From NCBI RefSeq assembly GCF_900112205.1, contig NZ_FOKW01000011.1, positions 1-64,000 of the forward strand: 64,000 nt of DNA, in the 5' to 3' direction. Under the pieces are notes generated by a model. The model was not told the DNA's origin. It worked only from the letters and a program-made list of their open reading frames with translations, and searched no databases. Shown in pieces: positions 27,401-36,024 of this stretch; positions within the stretch are counted from its first letter, which is position 1; every line of letters begins with the position of its first letter. Both the position numbers and the translations under genes were made by a program. This DNA is from Natronobacterium haloterrestre. Its GTDB lineage: Archaea > Halobacteriota > Halobacteria > Halobacteriales > Natrialbaceae.

Positions 27401-27960
27401 GGACGTGTCTACACGACGTCCTCACCGAGTTAGTAGAGTGTGACGTTCCTGAAAACTCCTTACGAAGGATGAACGACGACGTTCGGCGAGTGTTCGACGA
27501 GAAGGTCAAGGAGATGGCACCCAAGATCGGGTCTGACGAACGCGAGGGATTGTGGGCGTTCTTTGCGGTGGTTCTAGACGACTTCCTCGCGTCAGACCTC
27601 TGGGAGCGAATCCGTGATCCTCAAACCATTACAACCGTCGAACAGCCGATCGACGGACTCAGCACGATCGATGGCGTCGAGATCGAAATTCATGGCGAAG
27701 CGGATTTCGTCGTCGAACTGCCCTCGGGTGAACGGCACGTGACCGACGTGAAGATTACACTGACGGACCAAACGCCGGAGACACGACATCGGTACGAACT
27801 CCAGGTGGCAGCCTACTCGTACCTCTTTGAACAGCAGGAGTGCTCGACAAAACCCGTGAATCGGGCAGTGGAGACCTTCGGGGTTGAGCGTGACACAATC
27901 AAATCAGGGTGGCCGTCGGAGATTATCGAACGGAGACTTGCCTCTCTGGTTCGACAGTAA
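24418..27960 (+). CDS. UvrD helicase with C-terminal PD-(D/E)xK nuclease (operon gene 7)
   Basis: A 1180-aa SF1A helicase with intact motifs: Walker A CVPGSGKSVV (about residues 38-47), DEAQDVS, VGDALQGIYLWRHADPSW, FQTAHRSKGDQDDVVV and LLYVALTRARDHL. Near the C-terminus GEADFVVEL, VTDVKIT and LQVAAYSYLF supply the three parts of a RecB-type nuclease site. It is AddA-like in layout but clearly a different lineage from the 1309-aa protein at 9.9-13.8 kb. It is the only predicted motor and, with the HNH protein, one of two nucleases in this operon. It overlaps the preceding gene by eight bases. Confidence 0.88.
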   Translation: MSEPNDDPIRLKGAQREIRGAYFDNETGLFTLNCVPGSGKSVVAHHLAAEDVLRRYVAGSPTPEQHVAVISFNRDEAAAIVPEICDRLRTIVEHELVPAATDVSDDELEYLIQRVRQAPYVGTIDSLLRGVLVEIASDAGFEEVPAIGNEALLTQVHVECYETLRDEPQYSTRLEQLEAAYPDGEYDDSVAEMLVRAVEYCRDQQLTTSAFRSELELTRESVYAEGEPEAFRDVVAAVERCVDDESIGERVREAVEGEDRDRVVEADRTLYEAWCARIDDFCTVLSAYRDAYREAIREHGVVSHTDVAFLVARYFDDAADATASLEVFDEIDERHRERILQRHRARLRSVIIDEAQDVSAIQHAALAHLVTPETRVCAVGDALQGIYLWRHADPSWFETATTSGTYLGIDWDTHENRTATTTYRCVPDVATAINSISEPVFSDPSRGDLGTLDTTFSPLEAARDGSDETAVHISSFTGVGTPGSADWANPGDGVGEANILATHLSQGLVDGTFADDTGTPLGITVLFRKRARMSDYEAAFAAEGLRVRNASESLFDCPAVSTVFDVCDWLVQPGSPDRTRTLITESALGIGTLEGAFSDHDWRLNGVLGDDDIQSDLTEAQRRTLTGLVHLRDQRDTSEMRPAGAYVEDVVEALSLRADSNGYFTDTDSEQRVANLDALVETIAQWVGDDHSTLDDLIELVAPFREEPDDGPPQPSTAGSEYDVEFQTAHRSKGDQDDVVVIADPGFDLWAPGPHNQRFIAQGSIVGLAPPENVNLPEEITIPPFEGGLFDPANSWDRDAGLRWVSALWCDLVTDSAGRDGLVGTERLCQVARNERAEGWRLLYVALTRARDHLVIPLPRSVLTTDRHRDRWLDTIRDELNYQGGTDSYTLSVPDTDPNGDSIEIGVNDVDLFARRSDVREPTPDTDVAVSQPRRDRLDPWIPRFVNPSTMYPLTEGQDEYLIAHLLGDSLHTETNDVPDDLPLEFDRLGPGEVGTCLHDVLTELVECDVPENSLRRMNDDVRRVFDEKVKEMAPKIGSDEREGLWAFFAVVLDDFLASDLWERIRDPQTITTVEQPIDGLSTIDGVEIEIHGEADFVVELPSGERHVTDVKITLTDQTPETRHRYELQVAAYSYLFEQQECSTKPVNRAVETFGVERDTIKSGWPSEIIERRLASLVRQ

Positions 27961-28022
27961 CAGTCTGCTATGCCCTGTCTCACGGCTGACCCTTTTCCCG
28001 CAGACGCTCATACAAGGGGTGC

Positions 28023-29462
28023 ATGACGAACCCGAATGCCCTTCCATCGGCCGATAAAGCCCTCAATACGGACGCCTACTTCAGGCTCTATCAGGGCGCG
28101 CTCAGGATTGAGGATCCCAGTGCTCGGCTCGCCGCCTGCTACATCATCCTGCTCGCTGGCCGACTTGGCCTCCGCCTGCAAGAGATTCAGCACCTTCGTG
28201 AGGAGTGGATCGACTGGCGGCGCGGCGAAATCAAGATTCCAAGCTACGACCCCTGCGGCTGCAAACGGTGTTGGCTCACTGCCCGCGACATCTGGGGCCG
28301 TCGCGGCCTATCGGAACTCCAGGAGAAAGGCGAGTGGGCTGACGACGTTAAGTGGCGAGACCTGAATGCAGACGCCCGCGATACCGTCGTTGAGAAGGCG
28401 AGCTACTGTCGGCCGGAGACGCTAGAGGACATCCTCTATAGTGAGCGGTGGGAGCCGAAATACAACCGGTCAGCACGCACCGTCCCGTTCGGGTGGTCTG
28501 AACGCATCACTGCATGCCTCATGACCTTCTTCGACCACAATGACTGCCTTCAACACCAGCGGTACTCGGTGAGCCGGTTGATTACGAAAGCTGCAGAAAA
28601 CGCTAACGGCTTGGACCCTGATGAGCTGTCTCCCCATCCGCTTCGCGCAACTGGTCTCACGTTTCTCGCGGATATCTCGGTTGACCCGAAGATGTTGTGC
28701 GACCTTGCGGGTTGGCAGGATATTCAGACTGCTGCCCGGTACCTGCGGGAGAGTGGCCGCATTACCAGCCACAAGGTGTATTCGCTGTTAGGAAAGGAAA
28801 ACGAAGCGCCACCGGTCGTGCCAGCCGAGCCCGAGTATCGGTTTCCAGTCGTGATGAATCCGATCCCATTCGAGGGAGAGCCGTTCGCGCCGATCACGCC
28901 AGACGGATCTCGGTTTGACCGGGATGTCCGGCTTGCCCGCCACCACGAGCAACGTGACACTCCGATTCGGCTTGTACATCCGCGCAAAGCTTCACTCCCC
29001 TACAACTATGCCGGCTTCCCTGATGTGGACGAGCTAAGTTACGACCCCCGGAAACACGATCTCCCTGGCCATTTGGATTGGGATTCTGACCGCGTTCAGT
29101 TCGATGATGGCCGGCCCGTTACGACAGCGACGACGCTTGCAGACCTTGCAGACCCACACCGTGTGGATCCAAGCGAGCATACGCCACCGGAAGAGTACCG
29201 TGCGGAGACAGTGGACACACGGCTGTCAGACTATTTCGACGAGGATCACACCAACGACAGGATGGCAGCGGCGACGTTCACGGGCGTTGCCGCATTTACG
29301 GCTAGTGCTGTTGGGGAACGGCTTGGTCGAGAGTGGACCGAATACTGGACGGTTGGCGAGGGCGCTGCCCCAGATGCGGGACGACTGGCGAAAGGGATGG
29401 CTGCGTATCTCGTGCTGGTTGTGTGTCCGCTGTCGTTAAATCTCATTCTTCTCTTTCAGTAG
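28023..29462 (+). CDS. Tyrosine integrase/recombinase
   Basis: A 479-aa phage-type integrase. Catalytic residues appear in order: R51 (GLRLQEIQHL), H205-x2-R208 (HPLRATG), W231 in the H/W position and nucleophile Y240 (ARYLR). The catalytic domain is thus confined to about residues 20-260. A long C-terminal extension follows, ending in a hydrophobic stretch (AYLVLVVCPLSLNLILLF), so the protein may be membrane-associated, which is unusual for an integrase though seen in haloarchaeal relatives. It lies 62 bases downstream of the UvrD-nuclease gene on the same strand, at the island edge nearest secY, and may have brought in the island. No attachment site was found beside it. Confidence 0.82.
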   Translation: MTNPNALPSADKALNTDAYFRLYQGALRIEDPSARLAACYIILLAGRLGLRLQEIQHLREEWIDWRRGEIKIPSYDPCGCKRCWLTARDIWGRRGLSELQEKGEWADDVKWRDLNADARDTVVEKASYCRPETLEDILYSERWEPKYNRSARTVPFGWSERITACLMTFFDHNDCLQHQRYSVSRLITKAAENANGLDPDELSPHPLRATGLTFLADISVDPKMLCDLAGWQDIQTAARYLRESGRITSHKVYSLLGKENEAPPVVPAEPEYRFPVVMNPIPFEGEPFAPITPDGSRFDRDVRLARHHEQRDTPIRLVHPRKASLPYNYAGFPDVDELSYDPRKHDLPGHLDWDSDRVQFDDGRPVTTATTLADLADPHRVDPSEHTPPEEYRAETVDTRLSDYFDEDHTNDRMAAATFTGVAAFTASAVGERLGREWTEYWTVGEGAAPDAGRLAKGMAAYLVLVVCPLSLNLILLFQ

Positions 29463-29748
29463 ACGCACTGGCGGGGTGCGCGCCAAGCCCGTTTCGGCGA
29501 AAAACATTTCCGTAAGGAAATCACCAGCGGTGCGGGGTAGTACGATATGGCGCACACCACTCTTGAAGTAACCAGATCCGACTTGCACCGAGGTAATCAT
29601 TATCACTTGATAGAGACCCAAGATAGGTTCATCACAGATTCGGCACGGCATCACGGGCAATAGACACCGATGGTCTGATCGATCTGGGCAGGCAAGCTGC
29701 GGGCACACCGGCGAAATCGGTTTGACGTTCAATCACGTCACAACGACC
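29463..29748. other. Intergenic, no gene seen
   Basis: Between the integrase and the 45-aa ORF I see no coding frame with haloarchaeal character. A small stem ATTTCC-GTAA-GGAAAT (29506-29521) shortly after the integrase stop may contribute to termination, but it has no T-rich tail. Confidence 0.4.
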
Positions 29749-29886
29749 ATGACCAACGACAACGATGATGATTGGACAGAACCATATCCAGACGACATAG
29801 ACGGCGGGTGGCCGGACGAAGACATCGAGGTACCGTTTAATGACAACGCCGCCACGGAGCGCTGGAAGGAACCGTACCCCGAGTGA
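29749..29886 (+). CDS. 45-aa acidic hypothetical protein
   Basis: A small ORF with an ATG start (MTNDNDDDWTEPYP) and a second copy of the EPYP motif at its very end (WKEPYPE). The acidic composition, low in hydrophobic residues, is typical of haloarchaeal proteins, unlike chance ORFs nearby. No family is recognised. It might be a small regulator or adaptor; it could also be non-functional. Confidence 0.4.
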   Translation: MTNDNDDDWTEPYPDDIDGGWPDEDIEVPFNDNAATERWKEPYPE

Positions 29887-30030
29887 CTGGCGATTGAATC
29901 CTGTTCACACCACCACATCAGCTGCTCCTAGTGGTGTGGAAGCGATCTGGTCAGGCAAGCAACAACCATCGACCCTCAACGACGAGGGAAAGATTGTCAA
30001 CGGTGGACAAAACGACCGTCCGACTCACAC

Positions 30031-30222
30031 TCAGCGATTGACGATTCCAACTAACTCAACGACGAGCGCGAGCGCGAAGACGATCCCAACAACCCACAGA
30101 GTCCACGCGGGAGCAACGTCTTGAATGACCATGACCGCGACGACCCCGGTCACGAGCGCCGCGACAGTCCTGGTCCATCGCTGCCGCGCGTTACTGGCGA
30201 TTTCGCGTCCGTGCACCGTCAT
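30031..30222 (-). CDS. 63-aa small membrane protein
   Basis: A short N-terminal basic segment (MTVHGREIASNARQRWTR) is followed by two hydrophobic helices, about 21-36 (ALVTGVVAVMVIQDV) and 40-60 (TLWVVGIVFALALVVEL). Positive residues precede helix 1, so both ends are likely cytoplasmic. This resembles the many small two-TM proteins of haloarchaea of unknown role. No partner gene is evident. Confidence 0.55.
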   Translation of the reverse strand: MTVHGREIASNARQRWTRTVAALVTGVVAVMVIQDVAPAWTLWVVGIVFALALVVELVGIVNR

Positions 30223-30565
30223 ACCTAATGGTTGCTCACCGCTCGAATCACTATAATCTGTCCCGTCCAGACAACCCCGACCGAACAGTCCAAGAAGCCA
30301 CGATTCGAACCGGCGGACGACTACGGGACAGCGGACGCCTCCTCATTCCTCGAAAAGTAGCCTCGATAAGCCGCCGCTGCCACGTGGTTTTTCTCTTAGC
30401 TAAAGACGGATCGGTCCGTAAATGATACTTCAACGACGCGTACGGATTACGACCAGCTCTGATCGTCTTGAGTCTCGGGAATATGTTTGAACCAAATCCC
30501 GAATAATTCGGTGATGAAGAATAACCAGATGTCGCTACTAACGGACTTTGCGAAGAGAAGAAATC
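30223..30565. other. Intergenic, no gene seen
   Basis: Between the small membrane protein and the secY terminator hairpin no ORF has haloarchaeal composition. A short match to the tRNA T-loop consensus (GGTTCGAATC on the minus strand near 30305) does not fold into a tRNA. Confidence 0.5.
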
Positions 30566-30584
30566 GAACGCCGCGGTGGCGTTC
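30566..30584 (-). terminator. Hairpin after secY
   Basis: A perfect 7-bp stem (GAACGCC and GGCGTTC with a five-base loop) lies 12 bases past the secY stop. On the minus strand it is followed by a pyrimidine-rich run (GATTTCTTCTCTT). It is a plausible terminator for the whole ribosomal operon. Confidence 0.45.
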
Positions 30585-30595
30585 TACAAATGTTC

Positions 30596-32089
30596 TTACT
30601 CTTTGCCAAACATCTGGCGCATCATCGGATGCATCTCCATCATCTGCTCTTCCGCGATCTCCTCGTAGAGCTTGTAGGTGATGGAGACTGCCAGCAGCAG
30701 TCCGGTCCCGGTGACCGAACCGATGGTACCGAGCATGTTCGCCATGACGGCGAGCAGGCCGACCAGCGCGCCGCCGATGACGGTCACCTGCGGGATGTAC
30801 CGCTCCATGACCTTCTCGATGACGCCGACGTTCTGTCGGAAGCCGGGGATCTGCATCCCGGAGTTCTGGATCTGCTTTGCCGTCGCTTCCGGCCCCATGT
30901 CCGTCGTCTCGACCCAGAAGATGGCGAAGACCGCGCCCCCGACGATCATGAACGTCAGGTCGAAGGCGACGCGAATCAGCACCATCCAGACCTCGGCCGT
31001 GATCTCGCCGGTCCACCACATCCAGTCGTCGGGGCTGTAGATCGGGGAGACGTAGTAGAACAGCCCGCTGACGGGCTGGCTCTGGTCGTAGACCCCGAGC
31101 CACGGCAGTTCCTGGCCGAACAGGATGATCGGGCCGGCCTCACGGTCCGGACCGAGGGTGAACATGATCTGTCCGATGAACTGAACGTTCGCCTGCAGCG
31201 CGCGAACGAGGATCATCGGCAGGACGCTCGCGTAGATGAGCTTCACGGGGAAGCGACCGCGAGCACCCTTGACCCTGGCGTGGCTGAGCGGAATCTCGAC
31301 GCGGACCGACTCCGCGTAGACGACGATCCCGAAGATCAGGACCGTCGTGAACAGCGCGAGGAGCTGTCCGCCGTCCTGCGAGAGCAGCACGAACAGCCCA
31401 TCACCGGTGAGCACCGAGCCGACGGCGACCTCGTCGGTGAAGAGGATCTGGTACCAGCTGTAGAAGAACCCCTGAGGCGTCGGCGAGATCAGCCCAGAGA
31501 CGAGTCGCTGGCTCACGCCGGCGACGATGAACAGGCCGATACCGCTGCCGACCCCCCACTTGCTGACGACCTCGTCCATGTACAGGAGGAGGACACCGCC
31601 AGCGAAGATCTGGAGGAACATTAGTACCTGGACCTGCGAGCCGACGAACTCGAGCCCACCGAGGACTAACTGATCCTGGGCTGGCAGGAAGCCGCCGGCG
31701 AACACCATCGGAAGGGCGGTCAGCGCCGTCATGACGACGACCAGCAGCTTCTGGAGGCCCTGGTAGAGGACCTGGTCCCGAGGGTCGTCGGTGTCGAGCC
31801 CGAGCAGGTTCGCACCGCCGAGCAACTGCATGACGATGCTCGCCGTGACGATCGGTCCGATACCGACCTGCAACAGCGAGCCCTGTGACCCGGCGAGGAT
31901 CGCGCGGAACTCTCCGAAGAGGTCTTGCCCCCCGGCCGCGCCGAGGATCTCGATGTTCGTCAGGAAGAAGTACAACACGAGGATCCCCGCCGTCCACGCC
32001 AGCTTGCGCTTGAAGGGGACGTGCCCCTCCGGACGCTTCACTGCGGGCATCCGCGTTAGGACCGGTTCAGCGGCTTCCTTCCATCCCAT
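30596..32089 (-). CDS. secY: Protein translocase subunit SecY
   Basis: The 497-aa channel subunit of the Sec translocon. About ten hydrophobic helices are visible, starting with WTAGILVLYFFLTNIEIL near residue 30. The plug and pore region follows (GGQDLFGEF, then GIGPIVTASIVMQLLGG). Conserved cytoplasmic loops include PLSHARVKGARGRFPVKLIY. The N-terminus KEAAEPVLTRMPAV is typical of archaeal SecY. It is the last gene of the ribosomal operon, three bases after L15. In related genomes adenylate kinase usually follows secY; here the accessory island does. Confidence 0.96.
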   Translation of the reverse strand: MGWKEAAEPVLTRMPAVKRPEGHVPFKRKLAWTAGILVLYFFLTNIEILGAAGGQDLFGEFRAILAGSQGSLLQVGIGPIVTASIVMQLLGGANLLGLDTDDPRDQVLYQGLQKLLVVVMTALTALPMVFAGGFLPAQDQLVLGGLEFVGSQVQVLMFLQIFAGGVLLLYMDEVVSKWGVGSGIGLFIVAGVSQRLVSGLISPTPQGFFYSWYQILFTDEVAVGSVLTGDGLFVLLSQDGGQLLALFTTVLIFGIVVYAESVRVEIPLSHARVKGARGRFPVKLIYASVLPMILVRALQANVQFIGQIMFTLGPDREAGPIILFGQELPWLGVYDQSQPVSGLFYYVSPIYSPDDWMWWTGEITAEVWMVLIRVAFDLTFMIVGGAVFAIFWVETTDMGPEATAKQIQNSGMQIPGFRQNVGVIEKVMERYIPQVTVIGGALVGLLAVMANMLGTIGSVTGTGLLLAVSITYKLYEEIAEEQMMEMHPMMRQMFGKE

Positions 32090-32092
32090 ACG

Positions 32093-32602
32093 TTAGTCCT
32101 CGTTCTGTTCGTCTTCGTCGTCTTCGGCGTCGGCCGCTTGCTCCTCGGCGCGCTGCTTTCCGCGCTCGGAGAGAACGGCTTCGCCGCCGGCCTCCTCGAG
32201 TTTCTCCTGTGCGGCCGCGGAGAACGCGTCGGCCGTGACCTCGAGCTGGTTGCGGACCTGTCCGGAACCGAGGACCTTCACGACGTCGACCTCGTGGCCG
32301 TCCTCGACGATGTCGCGCGCGTCGAGACGGTAGCCACCGTCGTCGAGCTCTTCGGCCTGCCCCTCGGCAGCGTAGAGGATCGCGTCCTCGTCGAGCTTCT
32401 GGACGTCGATCTCCGCGACGTCTTCGCGGATGTCCTGGGGACGCTTGAAGCCGTGCTTGCCCTTCGGTTCGTAGTTGTGGAACTCGTGTTTGCTACGGCC
32501 GGCGCGACCGCGGCCGCCACGGTGGCCCGCTCCGCGTCGGTTCTTGTGGGAGCCACCGCCGTGCGTGCGCGATCCGCGCTGGCGTCGTTTTTTGCTCGTC
32601 AT
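32093..32602 (-). CDS. rpl15: Ribosomal protein L15 (uL15)
   Basis: A 169-aa large-subunit protein. The basic, Gly-rich N-terminus (MTSKKRRQRGSRTHGGGSHK, then GRAGRSKHEF) is the rRNA-binding extension of L15. The globular domain contains VKVLGSGQVRNQLEVTADAFS. The tail is very acidic (EEQAADAEDDEDEQNED), a halophile adaptation. It starts two bases after the L30 stop and runs into secY. Confidence 0.96.
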   Translation of the reverse strand: MTSKKRRQRGSRTHGGGSHKNRRGAGHRGGRGRAGRSKHEFHNYEPKGKHGFKRPQDIREDVAEIDVQKLDEDAILYAAEGQAEELDDGGYRLDARDIVEDGHEVDVVKVLGSGQVRNQLEVTADAFSAAAQEKLEEAGGEAVLSERGKQRAEEQAADAEDDEDEQNED

Positions 32603-32604
32603 GG

Positions 32605-33072
32605 TTATCGCATCGATTCTAAGAGGTCGTTGATTTCCTCGGTTGTATGCTTTCCGAGTTGGCCGCCCTCGACGGTCGGCTTCTTGATCCCGTCGTGGCC
32701 GCCACGTGGCGGGTGCAGTCGCAGCGTCGGCGACAGCCCCTCGTCACGAAGCGTCGTCTCCTCGGCGAGCAGCGCCTCGGCGAGCGCGTCGAAGTCGTCG
32801 TACTCCGTGTTCTCGGCGAGCCACTCCTCGTCGACGTCGGCCTGCCGGCCCTCGAGGGGCTCGGAACGGCGCTCGAGCAGCGTCGCGAGCACGTCGGCGC
32901 TCGGTTCGCCGTGGGCGACGTAGTCGTTGACCTTCGTCACCATCCCCTCGTACGTATCCGTCTCGGGGACGAGCGCACAGTGGTTGACGCCGTGAATGTT
33001 CAGCATCTCCAGGGTGTCCTGGACCTTCTGCTGACGGTTCACTTCGCCACGAACCTGCACGACTGCCTTCAT
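32605..33072 (-). CDS. rpl30: Ribosomal protein L30 (uL30)
   Basis: A 155-aa archaeal/eukaryal-length L30. The ferredoxin-like core starts [20 protein letters not shown], with the [15 protein letters not shown] segment near the C-terminus that marks the archaeal version. The ATG overlaps the S5 stop by four bases, implying coupled translation. Bacterial L30 has only about 60 aa, so the extra C-terminal domain identifies the archaeal lineage. Confidence 0.96.
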   Translation of the reverse strand: MKAVVQVRGEVNRQQKVQDTLEMLNIHGVNHCALVPETDTYEGMVTKVNDYVAHGEPSADVLATLLERRSEPLEGRQADVDEEWLAENTEYDDFDALAEALLAEETTLRDEGLSPTLRLHPPRGGHDGIKKPTVEGGQLGKHTTEEINDLLESMR

Positions 33073-33749
33073 TGTTCGCTCACCTCGGCTTCCACGTCGG
33101 ATTCGGCTCGCTCGCTACCCTCACGGAGACCGCCCGGGTGACGCGACTGGGATGCGTTTTCCAGGGCGTTGAACGTCGCTTTCGCGAGGTTCACCGTGGT
33201 TCGGGTGTTGCCGTGGCTCTTGGTCCAGGCGTTCTCGATGCCGGCCAGCTCGAGCACCGCGCGAACGGTGTCGCTGGCGGCCAGCCCGAGCCCTTCGGGG
33301 GCAGGGATGACCTCGACCTCGACGGAGCCGGCCTTCCCCTTCGTCCGTCGGGTCAGCGAGTGGGGCCGGTCCGAGCGGTCCTCCCAGGAACCGGAGCCGC
33401 GCGGGACCTTGATCATGTTCAGCTTCGCGATGCCGATCGCCTTCTGGATGGCAGAGCCGACCTGATCGTCCCGACCTTCCGCGTAGCCGACGTAGCCGTC
33501 GCGGTTGCCCACGACGACGACGCAGCGGAACTTGACGCGGCGCCCGGAGTCGGTCATGCGCTGGACCATGTTGATGTCCAGCACCTCGTCTTCTAGCCCC
33601 GGCAGGAGCTGGTCGACGAGTTCGGGCTCTTTCAGCGGCAGGCCCGAGTTGAGGGCGGCCTCCATCGTGTCGATGTCGCCCTCCTGGACCTTCCGGCCGA
33701 GACGGGTGACGGGCTGCCAACCGTCGTCGTTGTAGTCGTTTGCGCTCAT
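33069..33749 (-). CDS. rps5: Ribosomal protein S5 (uS5)
   Basis: A 226-aa small-subunit protein with the double-stranded RNA-binding S5 domain ([20 protein letters not shown]) and the C-terminal domain ([20 protein letters not shown], then [20 protein letters not shown]). An acidic extension of about 15 residues ends the protein. It overlaps L18 by four bases and L30 by four bases. Confidence 0.97.
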   Translation of the reverse strand: MSANDYNDDGWQPVTRLGRKVQEGDIDTMEAALNSGLPLKEPELVDQLLPGLEDEVLDINMVQRMTDSGRRVKFRCVVVVGNRDGYVGYAEGRDDQVGSAIQKAIGIAKLNMIKVPRGSGSWEDRSDRPHSLTRRTKGKAGSVEVEVIPAPEGLGLAASDTVRAVLELAGIENAWTKSHGNTRTTVNLAKATFNALENASQSRHPGGLREGSERAESDVEAEVSEQ

Positions 33750-34294
33750 TCTAGGATCGCCTCTCGTACCTCGTCGAAGTGTTCAGGGAGTTCGGTTGCG
33801 TCGAACTCGCCGCTGTACAGCGGCTCGTCGAGCTGTTCGGCGTACTCGGCGATGTGTTCGCCGCGAGTACGCGACCAGTCCGCGAGCACCGCGTCGTTGT
33901 GCGGGATCTCGAGGCCAGCGTCGATCGCGCCCTCCTGGACGGCGAACACCTTGTTGCCGGGCGTCGCCGTGTTGAGGCCGATGTCGAGGACTGCTTCCTC
34001 GAGGCCCGCTTCGACGGCGCGCGTGCCGGCCAGCAGGCCGGTCAGGTACGCCGCAGAAATGTTACTCGTGGGTGCGTCCCAGCCGTACTCCTCGAGATCG
34101 CTCGAGTGTGCGCTCGCGAGCGTCTCGTCGCCCTGTGGTCCGGGGACGATCAGCTGCGCCGTGGTGTGCTTGTTGCTCTTTCGAGCGACGAGGCGGGGCT
34201 TACCCGACTTCAGCAGGCGCAACCTCTGATGGTAGTCCGTCCGGACCTCACGGCGACGCCGCATCGGAACGTTGTATCGTGGTCCTGTCGCCAT
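33746..34294 (-). CDS. rpl18: Ribosomal protein L18 (uL18)
   Basis: A 182-aa 5S rRNA-binding protein with the conserved start [20 protein letters not shown] and [19 protein letters not shown]-terminal acidic region is of archaeal type. Its first base coincides with the last base of L19e. With L5 it forms the 5S RNP of the central protuberance. Confidence 0.97.
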   Translation of the reverse strand: MATGPRYNVPMRRRREVRTDYHQRLRLLKSGKPRLVARKSNKHTTAQLIVPGPQGDETLASAHSSDLEEYGWDAPTSNISAAYLTGLLAGTRAVEAGLEEAVLDIGLNTATPGNKVFAVQEGAIDAGLEIPHNDAVLADWSRTRGEHIAEYAEQLDEPLYSGEFDATELPEHFDEVREAILE

Positions 34295-34743
34295 TATTGG
34301 TCACCGTAGTTTTCGTCGATGTAGTTCAACAGGTACCGGACGCTACGGAACTCCCCACCGCCAGCCTTCTTGTAGAGCTCGCGGTACTGCGTGGGCGTGA
34401 TCTCGCCCTTGTCTCGGAGTTCACGCAGCTTCCGGCGCTGTGCGCGGATCTTGTTCTGCCACTCCTCTTTCTCGTTCTGGCGTGCGCCCTTCTTGCCCTT
34501 GCGCTTGCCCGGGCCATTCTGGTGGCCGTAGGCACGTTTCTCGTTGCGCTCTCGGGCGCGACCGCGGGAGTTGCCCTTGGCGTCTTCGGCCTGGATGCGA
34601 CCGTCCTCGACGAGTTCGCGGATCTCGTCGCGGGTGATCGCTTCGGCGATGTCGGCCTGGGCGTCGGGGTCGAGCCAGACGCGGTTCTCGCCGACGTCCA
34701 AGACGTCGGCTGCGAGTCGCTTCTGTGCGGAGAGATCAGTCAT
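34294..34743 (-). CDS. rpl19e: Ribosomal protein L19e (eL19)
   Basis: A 149-aa archaeal/eukaryal-specific large-subunit protein ([20 protein letters not shown], then [20 protein letters not shown] and the [19 protein letters not shown] tail). The central basic linker reaching into rRNA is intact. It overlaps L32e by eight bases. Confidence 0.97.
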   Translation of the reverse strand: MTDLSAQKRLAADVLDVGENRVWLDPDAQADIAEAITRDEIRELVEDGRIQAEDAKGNSRGRARERNEKRAYGHQNGPGKRKGKKGARQNEKEEWQNKIRAQRRKLRELRDKGEITPTQYRELYKKAGGGEFRSVRYLLNYIDENYGDQ

Positions 34744-35485
34744 CCGTTTCCACCTCCACTTCTTCGTAGGTCGGGTTCAGAACGCGGACGCCCTGTTCCT
34801 CGGCCTGTTCCTCGATGCGCTCGCGCTTGCGAGCACCGACCGAGGAGGCGATACGGACTGCCTCGCGGGAGCCGTCGACGCCCTCGAGGTCGTCGACGTT
34901 TTCGACGTACACTTCCTCGAAGCCGCTGGGGTGTTTGCCCCGAACGGCCGTGGGCGTACGGAAGCCGGCTTCGACTTTCGGGCCCTTGCCCTTGACGCCC
35001 TTGCGCTGCTTCGAGAGCTGACCGCGAGGGCGACGCCAGGATTCCGGCGTCCGCTTTTTCATGTGGTAGTCCTGCCGGTTGAACTGCGGCTTGCCCTCGC
35101 TTTTGCGCCGCTCGAGGAGGCGTTCCTCCTCTTCGGAGAGCTCGGGCGTCTTGTCGACGAGCCCGCGGGGCTGCAGTTCGGTCTCGACGTCCTCGTCGGG
35201 TTCCGCTTCTGCTTCCGCCTCGGGGGTCTCGTCTTCGATCTCGGCTTCGGTCTCCTCGGAGACCTCGAGGTCGCCGACGTCGGCCTTGATACGGGCCGCC
35301 AGCGCGTTGCCGATCCCGTCGGCCTCGGCCAGGTCGTCCTGGTCGGCCTCCTTGACGTCCTCGATGGACTCGTAGCCGGCCTCGCGCAGGGCCTCGGCCT
35401 TGCTCTCGCCGACGCCGCTGATGTCCTCGAGTTCCTGCGGTTCGTCTTCGGCTTCAGCGTCCGGTTCCGATTGTTCGTCTGCCAT
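34736..35485 (-). CDS. rpl32e: Ribosomal protein L32e with helix-hairpin-helix extension
   Basis: A 249-aa protein. The L32e core lies in the C-terminal half (about residues 135-240: [20 protein letters not shown], then [20 protein letters not shown]). The first 60 residues carry a helix-hairpin-helix-like domain ([36 protein letters not shown]), followed by an Asp/Glu-rich linker. This N-terminal fusion is known in haloarchaeal L32e and absent from most other archaea; its role on the ribosome is unclear. It starts after a four-base gap from L6. Confidence 0.95.
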   Translation of the reverse strand: MADEQSEPDAEAEDEPQELEDISGVGESKAEALREAGYESIEDVKEADQDDLAEADGIGNALAARIKADVGDLEVSEETEAEIEDETPEAEAEAEPDEDVETELQPRGLVDKTPELSEEEERLLERRKSEGKPQFNRQDYHMKKRTPESWRRPRGQLSKQRKGVKGKGPKVEAGFRTPTAVRGKHPSGFEEVYVENVDDLEGVDGSREAVRIASSVGARKRERIEEQAEEQGVRVLNPTYEEVEVETDD

Positions 35486-35488
35486 CTA

Positions 35489-36022
35489 TTAGACACCCCC
35501 CTTCGCGGGTTTCTGGGTGATGTAGACCCCGTCCTGGAAGATACGCGTGTCCTTGCCGCTGACACGCGTCAGCTGCTCGATGTCGGCCGCGGTCTGGCCG
35601 ACGTCTTCCTTGTCGGGGCCCGAGAGGACGATCTGCTCGTCGTCGACGGTGACCTCGGTGTCACCGTGGATAGTCGTGCGTCGCGGTGCCTTTTCGCCGA
35701 GGAAGTTTTCGATGACGACGTCGTCGCCCTCCACGCGGACCTGCATCGGGAAGTGGGAGTAGAAGACTTCCATCTCGTACTCCCAGCCCTCGGTTACGCC
35801 GTGGAACGCGTTCTCGATGTGGCTCTCGAAGGTGCCGACGGTCGCGTTCGTCTTCGCGTCCTCGGCTTCGCTTTCGATTACCACGCTGTCGTCTTCCACG
35901 TCGACGCTCACGTCGGGGTACCAGAGGCGTCGCGTAACGCTGCCCTCCGGTCCGTCGACGGTCACGTCGAGGTGGTCTTTCTCGACGGTTACGTTGTCGG
36001 GGATTTCCAGTTCGACTCGCAT
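35489..36022 (-). CDS. rpl6: Ribosomal protein L6 (uL6)
   Basis: A 177-aa protein with two L6 repeats (MRVELEIPDNVTVEKDHLDV, ATVGTFESHIENAFHGVTEG, FLGEKAPRRTTIHG). I use the ATG at 36022; the longer open frame runs through the S8 gene end and lacks homology. It binds near the sarcin-ricin loop. It starts three bases after the S8 stop. Confidence 0.97.
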   Translation of the reverse strand: MRVELEIPDNVTVEKDHLDVTVDGPEGSVTRRLWYPDVSVDVEDDSVVIESEAEDAKTNATVGTFESHIENAFHGVTEGWEYEMEVFYSHFPMQVRVEGDDVVIENFLGEKAPRRTTIHGDTEVTVDDEQIVLSGPDKEDVGQTAADIEQLTRVSGKDTRIFQDGVYITQKPAKGGV

Positions 36023-36024
36023 GA

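Noticed and set aside
30241-30360. Possible tRNA on the minus strand (GGTTCGAATC-like T loop)
   Set aside because: Neither the T stem nor the acceptor stem pairs, and no anticodon arm can be formed.
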